DNA of 64,000 bases from Oncomelania hupensis (Eukaryota > Mollusca > Gastropoda > Littorinimorpha > Pomatiopsidae). Position numbers and translations under genes: made by a program. The stretch is from contig CM072516.1 in NCBI GenBank assembly GCA_036898135.1, positions 58,952,176-59,016,175 on the forward strand, in the 5' to 3' direction. The notes under the pieces are model-generated. The model did not search any database and had not been told where the DNA came from. It worked only from the letters and a program-made list of their open reading frames with translations. Of the stretch, positions 47,445-57,207 are shown one piece after another (within the stretch, counting starts at the first letter, position 1; each line of letters opens with the position of its first letter).

Positions 47445-48389
47445 AGTGGCTGCAATTTTGACAACACCAAACGCATTAACATGGACATCAAAGTCCAAGG
47501 CCAATCCTTAAACACAGTACATAGCTTCAAATAGTTAGGAGCCATTGTATCATACAATGGGTCCCGACAGGAAGTTCTCTCCAGGATCGCACAATAAACA
47601 TCTGCTGCTCAGACAAGGTTGAAGCCCATTTGGAAAGAGAGAGAGAGAACAGAGAACATTGAGGTTTAACGTCTACACCCACACATGGCGATATGGCAGA
47701 CGGGGATAACCATCCCAGGGAAAGAGGGGTAGGGACCTGAATCAACACTGAACCACCAGAGCAATCATACTGCTAAAATGGACAGTGAAAATTGTCACTT
47801 TTTATATCGCCCACCACGGGATTCGAACCTGGGTCATCGGTGTGCCAGGCGAACGCTCTACTTCTTGAGCTACGGCGGTGCTTTGGAAAGAGAGAACCAT
47901 AAGTCTGCATTTCAAGGTAAGGCTGCTGCGCTCCCTTGTCATCTCCATCTTCATATACGCTTGCGAAACATGGATCCTCACAGCAGATCTACTACGAAGA
48001 ATACCAAGCATGGAATTGAAGTGCTACAGAAGACTTATGGGCATTTCCTATACTCAGCACATCACCAACAACGAAATCCGATAGACCATCACACAAGCCA
48101 TTGGACAACACGATGACGTGGTGAAGAAACGGAAACTCCGATGGTATGGCCACGTCACCTTAGCATCAAGCCTTACAAGGACCATCCTGCAAGGTACGGT
48201 GCAAGGAGGCAGAAGAGGGAGACATAAAAAGAGGTGAGAGGACAACATTTAAGAATGGACTGGCTTGACATTGAGCGAAGCCATGACGGTTGCTGAGGAC
48301 AGAGAAAGATGGAGTACGCTGGTTGAATCATCTGTGGTGCCCCAACGACCTTTGAGTTACGGGATAGGATAAATAGATAGGATAGGATA
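47445..48389 (+). pseudogene. RTE-type LINE, 3' fragment split by a SINE
   Basis: Matches the 52.53-53.75 kb part of the large RTE copy: ATGGACATCAAAGTCCAAGG, GGAGCCATTGTATCATAC, ACGCTTGCGAAACATGGATC and the KKRKLRWYGHVT and LQGTVQGGR codons, ending with GGATAGGATAAATAGATAGG. Stops are present (for example near 47534). An unrelated SINE sits at 47643-47881 with a 14-bp duplication of LINE sequence. Confidence 0.88.
47643..47881 (-). mobile_element. SINE-E, tRNA-headed, inserted in RTE fragment
   Basis: The minus strand starts near GCACCGCCGTAGCTCAAGAA with B box GGTTCGAATCC. The loop position CTGGCAC reads anticodon GGC (Ala-like), though the stem no longer pairs. The body ends GGTGTAGACGTTAAACCTCA. 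TTTGGAAAGAGAGA flanks it at 47629-47642 and 47882-47895 as a 14-bp target duplication. It is the only copy I see in the window. Confidence 0.85.
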
Positions 48390-48399
48390 TCCCATTATT

Positions 48400-48826
48400 T
48401 AATAATGTCAACGTGTTCATTTATACCATGCAGTGAAACGAATTCAAGGCATTCTTAAATGAGATCAATAACTTTGCCTTGCGTGAAGTTTAATGACCGA
48501 TGGAAAAGTAATAGAAATAAAGAAATAAGAATTAAAAAAAAAATTCGCACAATACGACACTGGGTTTAAGGGTCCCATACTCTGCTGACTGAGCTAGCCG
48601 GCCATCTATTGATTTGATTCCAAACCAACAGCTTTACTTCAATGGTGATATCTGATGCAATTTATTATAACACACTCGCACGACAAACCTAATCTACGCA
48701 CAGCATGTAATGAATGACCCGACGCGTCGCTCTGTTGTAAAAGGTACGTATATCAGACCGTGAACATACTTTTAATGTGTTCGATTTTTACACTGAAATC
48801 CCAGTATTTAATATTGGGAATGATAT
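48400..48826 (-). repeat. tRNA-Lys-containing repeat unit, decayed copy
   Basis: Contains a broken tRNA-Lys (48545-48602) with flanks that match those of the decayed unit at 55.35-55.79 kb on both sides: TTTAATGACCGATGGAA on the 3' side and AATATTGGGAATGATAT on the 5' side. Confidence 0.7.
48545..48602 (-). pseudogene. tRNA-Lys pseudogene
   Basis: On the minus strand it begins GGCCGGCTAGCTCAGTCAGC and the anticodon region reads GGGACCCTTAAACCC (CTT changed to CCTT-like). The T arm is destroyed. It cannot form a cloverleaf. Confidence 0.75.
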
Positions 48827-49110
48827 CGGATAGCGCAGTGGTTGGAGCACTCGCTACTGTGTCGAAAGTTAAGCACCGTCCAATGCGGTTAGCACTTGGA
48901 TGGGTGACCGCAAAACGTGAAGCGACAAATAACAGCGCCCCCAGTTGACTCAACTGTGACTGAGTACCTACTCTCTTAAGGGTGGGGAAGGTAAAGCAGC
49001 GAGGGAGAGAGATGGGCATCACCCTCATTACGCTGGCCCAAGATAAGTGTGATCTCCAACATCACGCTCCCCTACGGCCACAAGGCTATGGGACTACCTT
49101 TACCTTTACC
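48827..49110 (+). mobile_element. SINE-D copy 2
   Basis: Nearly identical to the copy at 46.8 kb: tRNA-like GATAGCGCAGTGGTTGGAGC, the 5S-like stretch at 48869-48915, and a CTTTACCTTTACC tail. It directly follows the tRNA-Lys repeat unit at a GAATGATAT end. Confidence 0.82.
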
Positions 49111-49689
49111 ATCTATCAGAGTTCGATATGAAAATTCTGCCGTGAACTGACAAAACCGAGCAAGTCCACAAAACCTACTTTCGAGAAAATCGACGTTTTG
49201 TGTTGCGCTATATTACGCGATCGTTTCTGGAAGTTTAAGGGCATATTACAATGCAATTCCTCGATTTAAGAGTGCATACCTTGAATGTTAAAGAAATGTT
49301 TGATAGATTTGATGTTTTAAGACTATTTGTGGACTTGCTTTGTTTTGTCAGATTATTCTTGAGATAGATCTTTGTTGAGAACATGACAAAACCAAGCAAG
49401 TCACCCGCTTGGTTTTGTCAGTTTATTATTGAATTAAATCCTTGTTAAAAAAATTCACAAAACCAAGTAAGTCAAATCCGCTTGGTTTTGTCAGTTTATT
49501 ATTAAGTAAATCCTTGTTTTCAAAATTCACCAAACCAAGTAAGTCCCATAGGCCGTTTCGTTTCTTTGTTAAAAAGTCTGACGAGATGAGTCACATAAGT
49601 TGGGTTTTGTAAGATGTGGGTGCGGCAGTTACAGTGAGTGTATATGTGTGCCTGTTTATTGTTTTTAGCCATTCTTCACTTAATATTCC

Positions 49690-49875
49690 TGGGTTGGTAT
49701 ACAGGAGTCATGGGTTTTTTTTGCTCTCCCTTCAAAATAATATTAGATGCAGCCAATTTAATTTTAAAAATACAAAACTATTTTCCTTTCAGTTTCCTAT
49801 TGTAGCGATCTTCCTGCCTTTACACCACGTGTATTTCTTGTATTTTATTGCCCTTGTTGTGTGTCTCTAATATAT
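49690..49875 (+). mobile_element. SINE-C copy 4, diverged
   Basis: Shares TTAGATGCAGCCAATTTAAT-like, GTAGCGATCTTCCTGCC and TTTACACCACGTG blocks with the other SINE-C copies, but lacks the CGCCGCGTTTTGAG end. It lies inside the TIR element. Confidence 0.45.
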
Positions 49876-50282
49876 TTGTTGCTGTTTGTTTGTGGGTTCG
49901 GGCACTGAATAGAATAGGCCCAACGTTTCCCGGCGTGTCATAAGAGGCGAATAACAGGGGTAATGTTAGCACGGCATCACTGGGCGAAAGTCTTCTACAC
50001 AGAAGTCACCGGCCAGGGCGAGGAACCTCACGTTGCTACATGTTCAACGAGCACGTGCTCGGGGCCAAGGCGAGCCACACTGTATTCGTGGATTTCGGCT
50101 GTGCCCAACATCCTGGAGAGGATTGGGCACCGCCAGGTCCTTTTTTGCCCAAGACACACTACATGCATGATGACACTATCCACTAATTCCATACCGGATA
50201 GGTCGTCTCCCGGCTCAAGGACCGCGCCTTCCGTTGGCCACCAGGACGGAGGTGTTAAGTATGCTACTGATGGACAATTTAG

Positions 50283-51360
50283 CAAGATCCGCACGAGAAA
50301 CAACATCGTCATAGGAACCTGGAATGTCAGGACCCTAACTGCGGAAGGAAAATTAGAAGAACTGGCCCACGAGTTGGACCACTATCGATGGAACGTTCTA
50401 GGCATTAGCGAACTGCGCTAAAAAGGCCTAGGTGAAACAACGACAGACAAAGGCCACAAGCTCTATTTCAGCGGTAGAGATGACAGGCACGAACACGGCG
50501 TTGGATTCTTGGTCCACAAGAACATTCTAGCCACTGTCATGGGTTGCCGCCCAGTAGACTTATTACCATCCGCCTGAGAGCAGCCCCTTTCAACATCACC
50601 ATCATCCAGACCTATGCCCCAACATCAGACTATGACGACAGCGAAGTGGAGGATTTTTATGAAAATCTACAGGCGGTCCTTGACCAAGTGCCGAAGAAGG
50701 ACATAGTCATAGTGCAAGGCGACTGGAATGCCAAGGTTGGCCAAAATGCGCACCACAACTGGGGAGACACATGTGGACCCCACTGCAACAACGAGACAAA
50801 TGACAGGGGTCTGAAATTCTTGGAGTTTGCCAGATACAACAATCTGGTACTGGCAAACAAGCTTGGTCTCCACAAAAACTCCAGACGATGGACATGGCAC
50901 AGTCCCAGGGGGGAGCATCACAACCAAATAGACTACATCATGGTCAAGAAACGCTTCAGATCAAGCATCAACATTGGCAGGACACGCACTTTTCCAGGAG
51001 CAGACATCGGAAGTGACCACGATCTCTTGATGATGTCTTTCCGGCTCCACTTGAAGAGAGTAAATACTACACTAGACTGAAGTTCGACCTGGACAAACTG
51101 CAAGACCCGGAGGTGGCAGAACTATTTCAGGCCACAATTGAAGGGAAATTTGCACCACTGCTCATTTTGGGGGCTGGTGAAGTAGATGTCAACACCATGA
51201 CCACCATCTTCAACTCAGCTGTGACAGATGCCGCCACTGAGATCCTTGGCAAGCACCGACCAAAGAAGAAGCCGTGGATCACACCTGAACTTTTGGATCT
51301 GTGTGATAAACGAAGAGAGATTAAAAAAAAGAAAGAAAAAGAACACCTCACAGGGAGCTG
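50283..51360 (+). pseudogene. AP-type endonuclease domain of RTE element
   Basis: Nicks the target DNA to prime reverse transcription. Visible motifs are IVIGTWNVRTLTAEGKLEEL (about 50308 on), YAPTSDYDD, VQGDWNAKVGQ (about 50712 on) and GSDHDLL (about 51009 on), the last with the catalytic Asp-His. A TAA stop at 50419-50421 interrupts it, and a shift near 50545 is needed to continue. The following linker (ITPELLDLCDKRREIKKKKE) ends at a shift after 51340. Confidence 0.88.
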
Positions 51361-53015
51361 ATGTCTACCGAAAAATCAACAATGACATCCAAAAAGGCAT
51401 GCGCACAGCAAAGGAGAACTGGATAGAAGATCAATGCCAGGAAATAGAGAACAGTCTGAACAAAAACAACAGCAAGAAGGCCTACCAGACTGTAAAGCGG
51501 CTGACAAGTTTCAAACAGCCCAAAGTCTCCACGATCCAAAGCAAGTCTGGCATATGCCTTACAGAAGAACAAGAAGTCTTGGACAGATGGACAGAGTACT
51601 GCTCTGACCTTTACAACCATACACCAAATGGAGACCCATCAGTTCTAGCATGTCCCGAGAACAGAGAAGAAGAAATCCTCCCAATTCTCCGGGAAGAAGT
51701 TGAGGCAGCAGTGCAATCGCTAAAAAAAAGGGAAGTCAGCGGGAGTGGACAACATACCCGCGGAACTGCTACAAGCAGGAGGAGAAGCGATGATTGATGC
51801 CCTCACCATTATCTGTAACAAGATCTGGCAGAGTGGAGAGTGGCCTATACCATGGGCCCAGTCGCTTGTCATCACTCTTCCCAAAAAAGGTAACCTTCAG
51901 GAGTGTGAAAATTACCGCACCGTCAGCCTCATCATCCATCCAAGCAAGGTCCTCCAGAAAATATTACTCAACAGGTTGAAACCCCAAGCTGAACAAATCA
52001 TAGCTGAAGAACGAGCATGATTCAGGGCAGGGCGAAGTACCACTGAACAGATTTTCAACCTCAGAATAATCTATGAGAAATACCTACAGCACCAACAACA
52101 TCTATATCATGTGTTCATAGACTTCAAGAAAACGTTTGACCGAGTCTGGCATGCAGCTCTATGGGCAACAATGAAAGCGTACAACATCAGACCTAAAATT
52201 ATTGAAGTCATTAAAAACCTGTATGACAAGGCTACCAGTGCAGTCCTCCACAACAGCGCCATCGGGAACGGGTTCAGAACAACAATCGGTGTGCGTCAAG
52301 GATGCCTACTCTCTCCAACACCCTTCAACATCTTCCTAGAGCGCATCATGTCAGATGCTCTTGCAGATCACGAAGGCACAGTCAGCATAGGGGGTAGAGC
52401 AATCTCCAATCTTCGTTTTGCGGATGACATTGATGGATTGGCTGGAGAGGACAAAAACTTGAACAGCTGGTACAGAGGCTTGACACCACCTCCAAAGCTT
52501 GTGGAATTGAAAAAAGTGCAGAGAAGACCGAAATGATGACCAACAACACCAATAGCATCAACACGGACATCAAAGTCCAAGGCCAATCCCTCAACACAGT
52601 GCATAGCTTCAAATATTTAGGAGCCATTGTATCAGACAATGGGTCCCGAAAGGAAGTCCTCTCCAGGATCGCACAAACAACTGCTGCACTGGCAAGGCTG
52701 AAGCCATTTGGAAAGACAGGACCATCATTCTACATTCAAAGTAAGACTGCTGCGCTCCCTTGTCATCTCCATCTTCCTATATGCTTGCGAAGCATGGACC
52801 CTCACAGCAGATCTACAACGAAGAATACAAAGCATGGAGATGAGGTGCTACAGAAGACTTCTGGGCATTTCCTATACCCAACACATCACCAACGACGAAG
52901 TCCGACAGACCATCACACAAGCCATTTGACAACACGATGACCTGCTCACAGTGGTGAAGAAACGGAAACTCCGATGGTATGGTCACGTCACTAGATCATC
53001 AGGCCTTGCAAAGAC

Positions 53016-53091
<76 letters not shown>

Positions 53092-53750
53092 TGTTTATTT
53101 ATATACCACAACATTACATATAATAAAACACGCACTCGCTGTGGTTGACAACTTCACAAATTACAAATTGTTAGCAAATAATAGATTAACATACATATCA
53201 AACATATAAAATTTTTAAACAGGTTAAATACTAATACAGCTATAAAATCTCATCATAAAAATATAAAATAGCATAATATACAGAACAATCGGACAAACAA
53301 CAGCTCAAACCAAATCATATCAATTAAAATCTGCATAGGATCAACATACAAAATAATACATCGAACAGCTACTCCGTCGCCAGCGCCAACAATCAACCGC
53401 CCAGACGCCACATTAGTTATCACAGCACACACAAACACCCACGCACGCTCCCACACACACACACAGCACGCACACACAGACCTACTACCGTCTGACAAGT
53501 CATATCTCAGCTGACGCAAGGGAATTCTACATAATTATTTATAGTATTGTTTAATACTCTGCAAGGCACAGTGCAAGGAGGTAGAAAAAGAGGGAGACCG
53601 AAAAAGAGGTGGGAGGACAACATTCGAGAATGGACTGGTTTGACACTGAGCGAAGCCATCAGGGCTGCTGAGGACAGAGAGAGATTGAGTATGCTGGTTA
53701 AACGATCATCTGTGGTGCCCCTACGACCTCAGGGTTACGGGACAGGATAG
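51361..53750 (+). pseudogene. Reverse transcriptase and C-terminal domain of RTE element
   Basis: After frameshifts near 51350 and 51735 the RT reads NIPAELLQAGGEAMID, GNLQECENYRTVSLI, a TGA stop at 52018-52020, FRAGRSTTEQIF, FIDFKKTFDRVWH (first catalytic Asp), GVRQGCLLSPTPFN and RFADDIDGLAGED (catalytic Asp pair near 52425). The C-terminal region (MRCYRRLLGISYTQHI, KKRKLRWYGHVTRSSGLAK) is split by the 53.0-53.56 kb insertion and resumes with RPKKRWEDNIREWTG and ends RPQGYGTG. At least two stops and several shifts make it inactive. Confidence 0.9.
53016..53556 (-). mobile_element. Insertion inside the RTE element with (ATT)n tail (LINE/SINE 3' end)
   Basis: About 540 bp separate two adjacent parts of the RTE coding region (GLAKT and LQGTVQGG). 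Read on the minus strand it ends GTGGTATATAAATAAACAG and then a (TTA)n run of about 75 bp, the same tail style as the LINEs here, so it looks like the 5'-truncated 3' UTR of another retroelement. No clear target duplication. Confidence 0.7.
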
Positions 53751-53779
53751 GATAGGATAGGATAGGATAGTTTGTTTGT

Positions 53780-54265
53780 TTATTTCCACACCTCGTGGAA
53801 GTTGCCGCGTAGGCGCCAGATCTACAGGATCCTTCATGGTGGGCAGGAAAGTACATGAAGAAAACTCTTTTTCAAAAAGCCGAACACGTCCTTTGCTGAC
53901 CGAAATTTCGTCATCATTTTCACAGGAAAATAATATTGCACAGCAGCAATAACATGGATTCTCACTGGTACACTTCATCTTAAGGCGCTTTCTCATTGGT
54001 CGGGAGGACTTACTTTTCTTTGTCAGGTTATTGTAGAAAATGACGTCATCATGCCAACTCGAGCATCAGCCAGAGGATCGCCGAAACAAAATCGCAGGGG
54101 ACTTGCTTGGTTTTATCAGTTTATTCCCCCACTTAAAAATTTTTTAACACGGACTTACTCTATGATATCTCCAAATCTAAACATAGTTCGGATTTGATTT
54201 TTACAGGTAAGATGCGTCATTCTCTTGCAAGTTTGATGGCGCAAAAAACTCATTTTCGACCTTAG
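53780..54265. other. Right arm of the TIR element, unassigned interior
   Basis: The minus-strand frame at 53996-53770 is Cys-rich but shows no recognisable transposase motif. Confidence 0.4.
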
Positions 54266-54344
54266 GTGGACTTACTCGGTTTTGTCAAATCACGGCAGAA
54301 TTGTGGAACAAAGTTATAACATGTATTCTTTGTTAAGGGGCGAT

Positions 54345-54402
<58 letters not shown>

Positions 54403-54412
54403 GTCTCTCTCT
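54345..54412. repeat. (CT)n microsatellite
   Basis: About 60 bp CT with CTGT interruptions. Confidence 0.92.
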
Positions 54413-54682
54413 CTGTATATTTATAGATCCACATATTTCATTGGTGTCCAATAATAATTGTTAACTTTGCTTCTAAAGTTCGTGTTCGGGCGTTTGAAAA
54501 AATTGAAAAAGTCGTTTGCCAGGCCATAGGCATGCTTTTGAGGGGAGGGGGGTTTATCTTCTTTACAATACCGAGACTGAGGCATGGAGTAACCGGAAAG
54601 TGAACCCACGATGCCAACGTGTGCTGTCACTAGTTTTGGGCCTGTTGTATCGGGTGACGCTTAAATGACTTACGGAATCCTA

Positions 54683-54895
54683 AGAAAAAATAATAATTAA
54701 CCTAAAAAAATAATTTAAAAAGAATCGCCCAACGTGGGGCTCGAACCCACGACCCTGGGATTAAGAGTCCCATGCTCTACCGACTGAGCTAGCCGGGCTA
54801 CTGAATTCTTACATTTAATCCGACAGGTTTGACTCGGAAGTTAGTGCCTGACCATATATATTATACCACACCAGCCCAGCAAACATAACCCTTTA
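54683..54895. repeat. Inverted repeat arm 1 around tRNA-Lys
   Basis: About 210 bp, complementary to 55006-55222 with scattered differences; spacer of about 110 bp. Includes the whole tRNA gene and flanks on both sides. Confidence 0.85.
54726..54798 (-). tRNA. tRNA-Lys(CTT)
   Basis: A 73-nt gene on the minus strand. Acceptor GCCCGGC pairs with GTTGGGC (two G-U pairs), the D arm GCTC...GAGC pairs, the anticodon loop is ACTCTTAA-type with CTT in the centre, and the T arm GTGGG/CCCAC pairs around TTCGAGC. Internal A box TAGCTCAGTCGG and B box GGTTCGAGCC are intact, so RNA polymerase III could transcribe it. No long T run lies right after the 3' end, only AT-rich sequence (CGATTCTTTTTAAA), whose TTTTT is a likely terminator. 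It reads AAG codons. Confidence 0.92.
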
Positions 54896-55005
54896 TTCTT
54901 ATTATTATTAAATATTGTAATATCCGTTTAAAAAACGAACACTTTAAAATTTCGTACAAAGGCTACTTTGCAACAGAGCAAGATATTGTGCGGAACACAT
55001 TCAGG

Positions 55006-55222
55006 ATAAAGGGTTATATTTGCTGGGCTAGTGTGGTATAATAAATTATATATGATCAGGCACTAATTTCCGAGTCAAACCTGTCGGATTAAATGTTTGA
55101 TTTCAGTAGCCCGGCTAGCTCAGTCGGTAGAGCATGGGACTCTTAATCCCAGGGTCGTGGGTTCGAGCCCCACGTTGGGCGATTATTTTTAAATTATTTT
55201 TTTAGGTTAATTATTATTTTTT
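55006..55222. repeat. Inverted repeat arm 2 around tRNA-Lys
   Basis: Complement of arm 1, so the two tRNA genes point away from the shared centre, in divergent orientation. Confidence 0.85.
55109..55181 (+). tRNA. tRNA-Lys(CTT)
   Basis: Identical over its 73 nt to the minus-strand gene at 54726-54798: GCCCGGCTAGCTCAGTCGGT at the start, CTT anticodon, intact B box GGTTCGAGCC. ATTATTTTTAAA just downstream offers a pol III terminator. Exact identity while the flanks differ suggests function or recent gene conversion. Confidence 0.92.
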
Positions 55223-55227
55223 ATTAT

Positions 55228-55345
55228 GCTGACACTGAGCGAAACAATCAGGGTTGCTGAGGACAGGGAAAGATGGAGTACGCTGATTAAACGATCATCT
55301 GTGGTGCCCCTACGACTTCCGAATTATGAGATAGGACAGGATTTA
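55228..55345 (+). pseudogene. RTE-type LINE, extreme 3' fragment
   Basis: Contains only the last codons (LTLSETIRVAEDRERWS and SSVVPLRL-like) and a degenerate GATAGGACAGGAT end. It sits directly after tRNA-Lys arm 2. Confidence 0.8.
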
Positions 55346-55349
55346 CATG

Positions 55350-55792
55350 GAGTCATCGGAGCGTGACATCAGCTACCAAGGTGTGCCAAAAGCTTTGCTG
55401 AGGCTGGTTAACGGTTTATGACTGATGGAATAAAAATGAAAAGAAACAAGGAATAAAAAAGAAAGAAAATTTTTTTTAAAAAAATTGTCTAAGTGGGGTT
55501 TGAACCCACGTTCATGATTAAGAGTCCCATGCTATTCCCTGACCTAGCCGGTCATCTATTAATGTAATTCTAACCCAACAGCTTAATGGTTTCGATGCAT
55601 GGTGATCTCTAATCAAATTTATTAAACCACACTTGCACAAGAAACATAACCTTCTATGCAGAACGTATACTGACAAGAGGTCCGTTCCTCTGTTGTGAAC
55701 TTTAACTATATATTAGACTTCGTACATGATGTTGATTTGTTTGATTTCTAAACTGTTATTAAAGTATTGAATATTTTGAATGATATGATAGG
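55350..55792 (-). repeat. tRNA-Lys-containing repeat unit, decayed copy
   Basis: A broken tRNA-Lys (55487-55552) with flanks homologous to the 48.4-48.8 kb unit on both sides. The upstream flank also resembles the one beside the intact tRNA (ACCACAC...AAACATAACC). Confidence 0.7.
55487..55552 (-). pseudogene. tRNA-Lys pseudogene
   Basis: Begins GACCGGCTAGGTCAGGGAAT and keeps GGGACTCTTAATC (CTT) and a B-box-like GGTTCAAACC, but it is shortened, with a damaged D arm and anticodon 3' stem. Confidence 0.75.
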
Positions 55793-56232
55793 GAGGCACG
55801 GTGGCCTAATGGTAGAGCTTTGGCTTGCGGATCTGAAGGTCCCGGGTTCGAGCCCAGGCCGGGGCTTTGTGTTGTGTCCTTGAGAAAGACACTTTACTCC
55901 CGTTTCCTTCTCCTTCGGATGAGAGTATAAACCGAGGTCTAGTGTGTCGCATATATTCCATCATAACGGACTTTAAAGATCCTGACGCTCATGTCCTAGA
56001 CGGGTAAGTGCCGGTGAACACACCCAGCATGCACCTAGGTCCTTCTCTCAAATCTCTGGCTGCCCAGGATTGTGCTCAGTTGTCTGGGGCGTTATTACGA
56101 TGCGCCCAAAGGCTGCAAGTTGGCGCCTCGGACGGCTTGAGTTCGATCCTGTATCGGCCAGCGCCTTGAGCAGCTCTTGAGCTGGAAAAGCGCTATATAA
56201 GAACGATTAAATAAATAAATAAATAAATAATA
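55793..56232 (+). mobile_element. SINE-B, full-length copy 10
   Basis: The reference copy in this window, about 430 bp: tRNA-like head (GGCACGGTGGCCTAATGGTA, B box GGTTCGAGCC), then CTTTGTGTTGTGTCCTTGAG, CTCCTTCGGATGAGAGTATA, GACTTTAAAGATCCTGACGC, GATCCTGTATCGGCCAGCGC, CTTGAGCTGGAAAAGCGCTA and TATAAGAACGATTAAATAAA with a (TAAA)n tail. The CGCTATATAA tail matches the LINE 3' ends here, suggesting mobilisation by an L2-like LINE. Confidence 0.9.
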
Positions 56233-56740
56233 AATATCCTGTTATTGTAATGAGATCAATATTATCTGAAGTCGAGATTATTATTGTGGGAAAATGTTTT
56301 TAAAATGTCCAATTCACGTTAAGAGATGCCTGTTTACTAATGTAATTAACGTGATCCCAATTTACAAGCGTGTGCTGAAGGCTTTTGCTGCATGGCCTGT
56401 TGTATCGGGTGTCGTTTAATGATCGATGGAATAATAACAGAAAGATAGAATGATGTCAGTTTTGTTTCAGGCTCAAGGCATCTGTACACTGTAATTGTAC
56501 CCTATGCTTCAGGGAAATTAAAAACAAGAATAAACAAAAGATGACGTCACCATGATGACATCAACCAATATGCATACATTTGTGTCATCTGGTAGGGATC
56601 ATTATGTCTTAACTATATACCAAGTTTAACAGAAATCCATCCATTAGTTGTAGAGAAAACAGTCCACAAGTGACAGCCGGACGCCAGACTACAAAACAAC
56701 AATTCCCCAAATTACGCTCTAGAACTAAAAACTGGAAAGA
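56233..56740. other. Unassigned sequence with a piece of the tRNA-Lys repeat flank
   Basis: GGCCTGTTGTATCGGGTGTC and TTAATGATCGATGGAATAAT (56392-56437) match the 3' flank of the other tRNA-Lys units; the rest is not recognised. Confidence 0.5.
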
Positions 56741-56747
56741 AACAAAA

Positions 56748-56806
56748 TCGACCAACGTGGGTTCGAACCCACGAGCCATTCTCTACCGACTGAGCTAGTC
56801 GGTTTG
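56748..56806 (-). pseudogene. tRNA-Lys-like pseudogene lacking the anticodon arm
   Basis: The minus strand reads AACCGACTAGCTCAGTCGGT then, after a deletion of about 15 nt, TCGTGGGTTCGAACCCACGT. A and B boxes remain but the anticodon arm is gone. Confidence 0.75.
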
Positions 56807-56840
56807 ACACGTACATATCTATTCAGATCTATAATTGTGT

Positions 56841-57030
56841 GTAGCTGTAGATTATAGTCACACGACACCGAAGCGTAAAGGCGACTACTGGTCACATTAT
56901 TCTGAAACCAACGAACCAGTAATGGTAAGGGGAAAATAATATGGTCACACATTGGCCAATCCGGGATTCGAACCAGGTACCTTTCGGTTACTAGTAAGAC
57001 GCTCTACCAACTGAGCTACCCGGCCCCTCT
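56841..57030 (-). mobile_element. SINE-A copy 3 with TSD
   Basis: Minus-strand copy nearly identical to the 22.9 kb copy through head and body. TATAATTGTGT at 56830-56840 and 57031-57041 is an 11-bp target duplication. Confidence 0.92.
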
Positions 57031-57207
57031 TATAATTGTGTCTGTTACCTGCAAGTGTAAAACAGCACACTACCATCAGTTCTAAGCCAACCACCAAGAC
57101 AGGCTTACACAATACTTGCTTCTAGGTTTGATAACATACAGAGTATCTATAAGTCCGATAAGGCATCAGCCGACCATTGACTCAGAGGCTTACCCCACAA
57201 TGCGTAG

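Larger units (their letters stand above)
49894..53769 (+). mobile_element. RTE-type LINE, near full length, broken
   Basis: Runs from GGGTTCGGGCACTGAATAG to a (GGATA)n tail. GTTTGTTTGT at 49884-49893 and 53770-53779 may be its target duplication, though it is low-complexity. Minus a later insertion (53016-53556), its length is about 3.3 kb, the usual length of RTE elements. It carries endonuclease, RT and the short C-terminal domain, with stops and frameshifts. It lies inside the TIR element and is therefore younger than it. Confidence 0.88.
49133..54302. mobile_element. TIR element with subterminal 18-bp motif array, interrupted by an RTE insertion
   Basis: Ends are 35-bp inverted repeats (49133-49167 and 54268-54302) matching at 32 of 35 positions, starting AATTCTGCCGTGA. 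Within them a motif TGACAAAACCAAGCAAGTC and its complement recur about ten times: roughly 49148, 49333, 49384, 49407, 49457, 49479 and 49529 on the left, and 54004, 54100 and 54270 on the right. Such subterminal arrays are known transposase-binding sites in several DNA transposon groups. Without the RTE insertion the element would be about 1.3 kb. No transposase frame and no clear target duplication were found, so the superfamily is unknown. Confidence 0.65.

Noticed and set aside
53770..53996. Cys-rich minus-strand frame as a transposase for the TIR element
   Set aside because: It is short, runs into the GGATA tail, and shows no catalytic motif.
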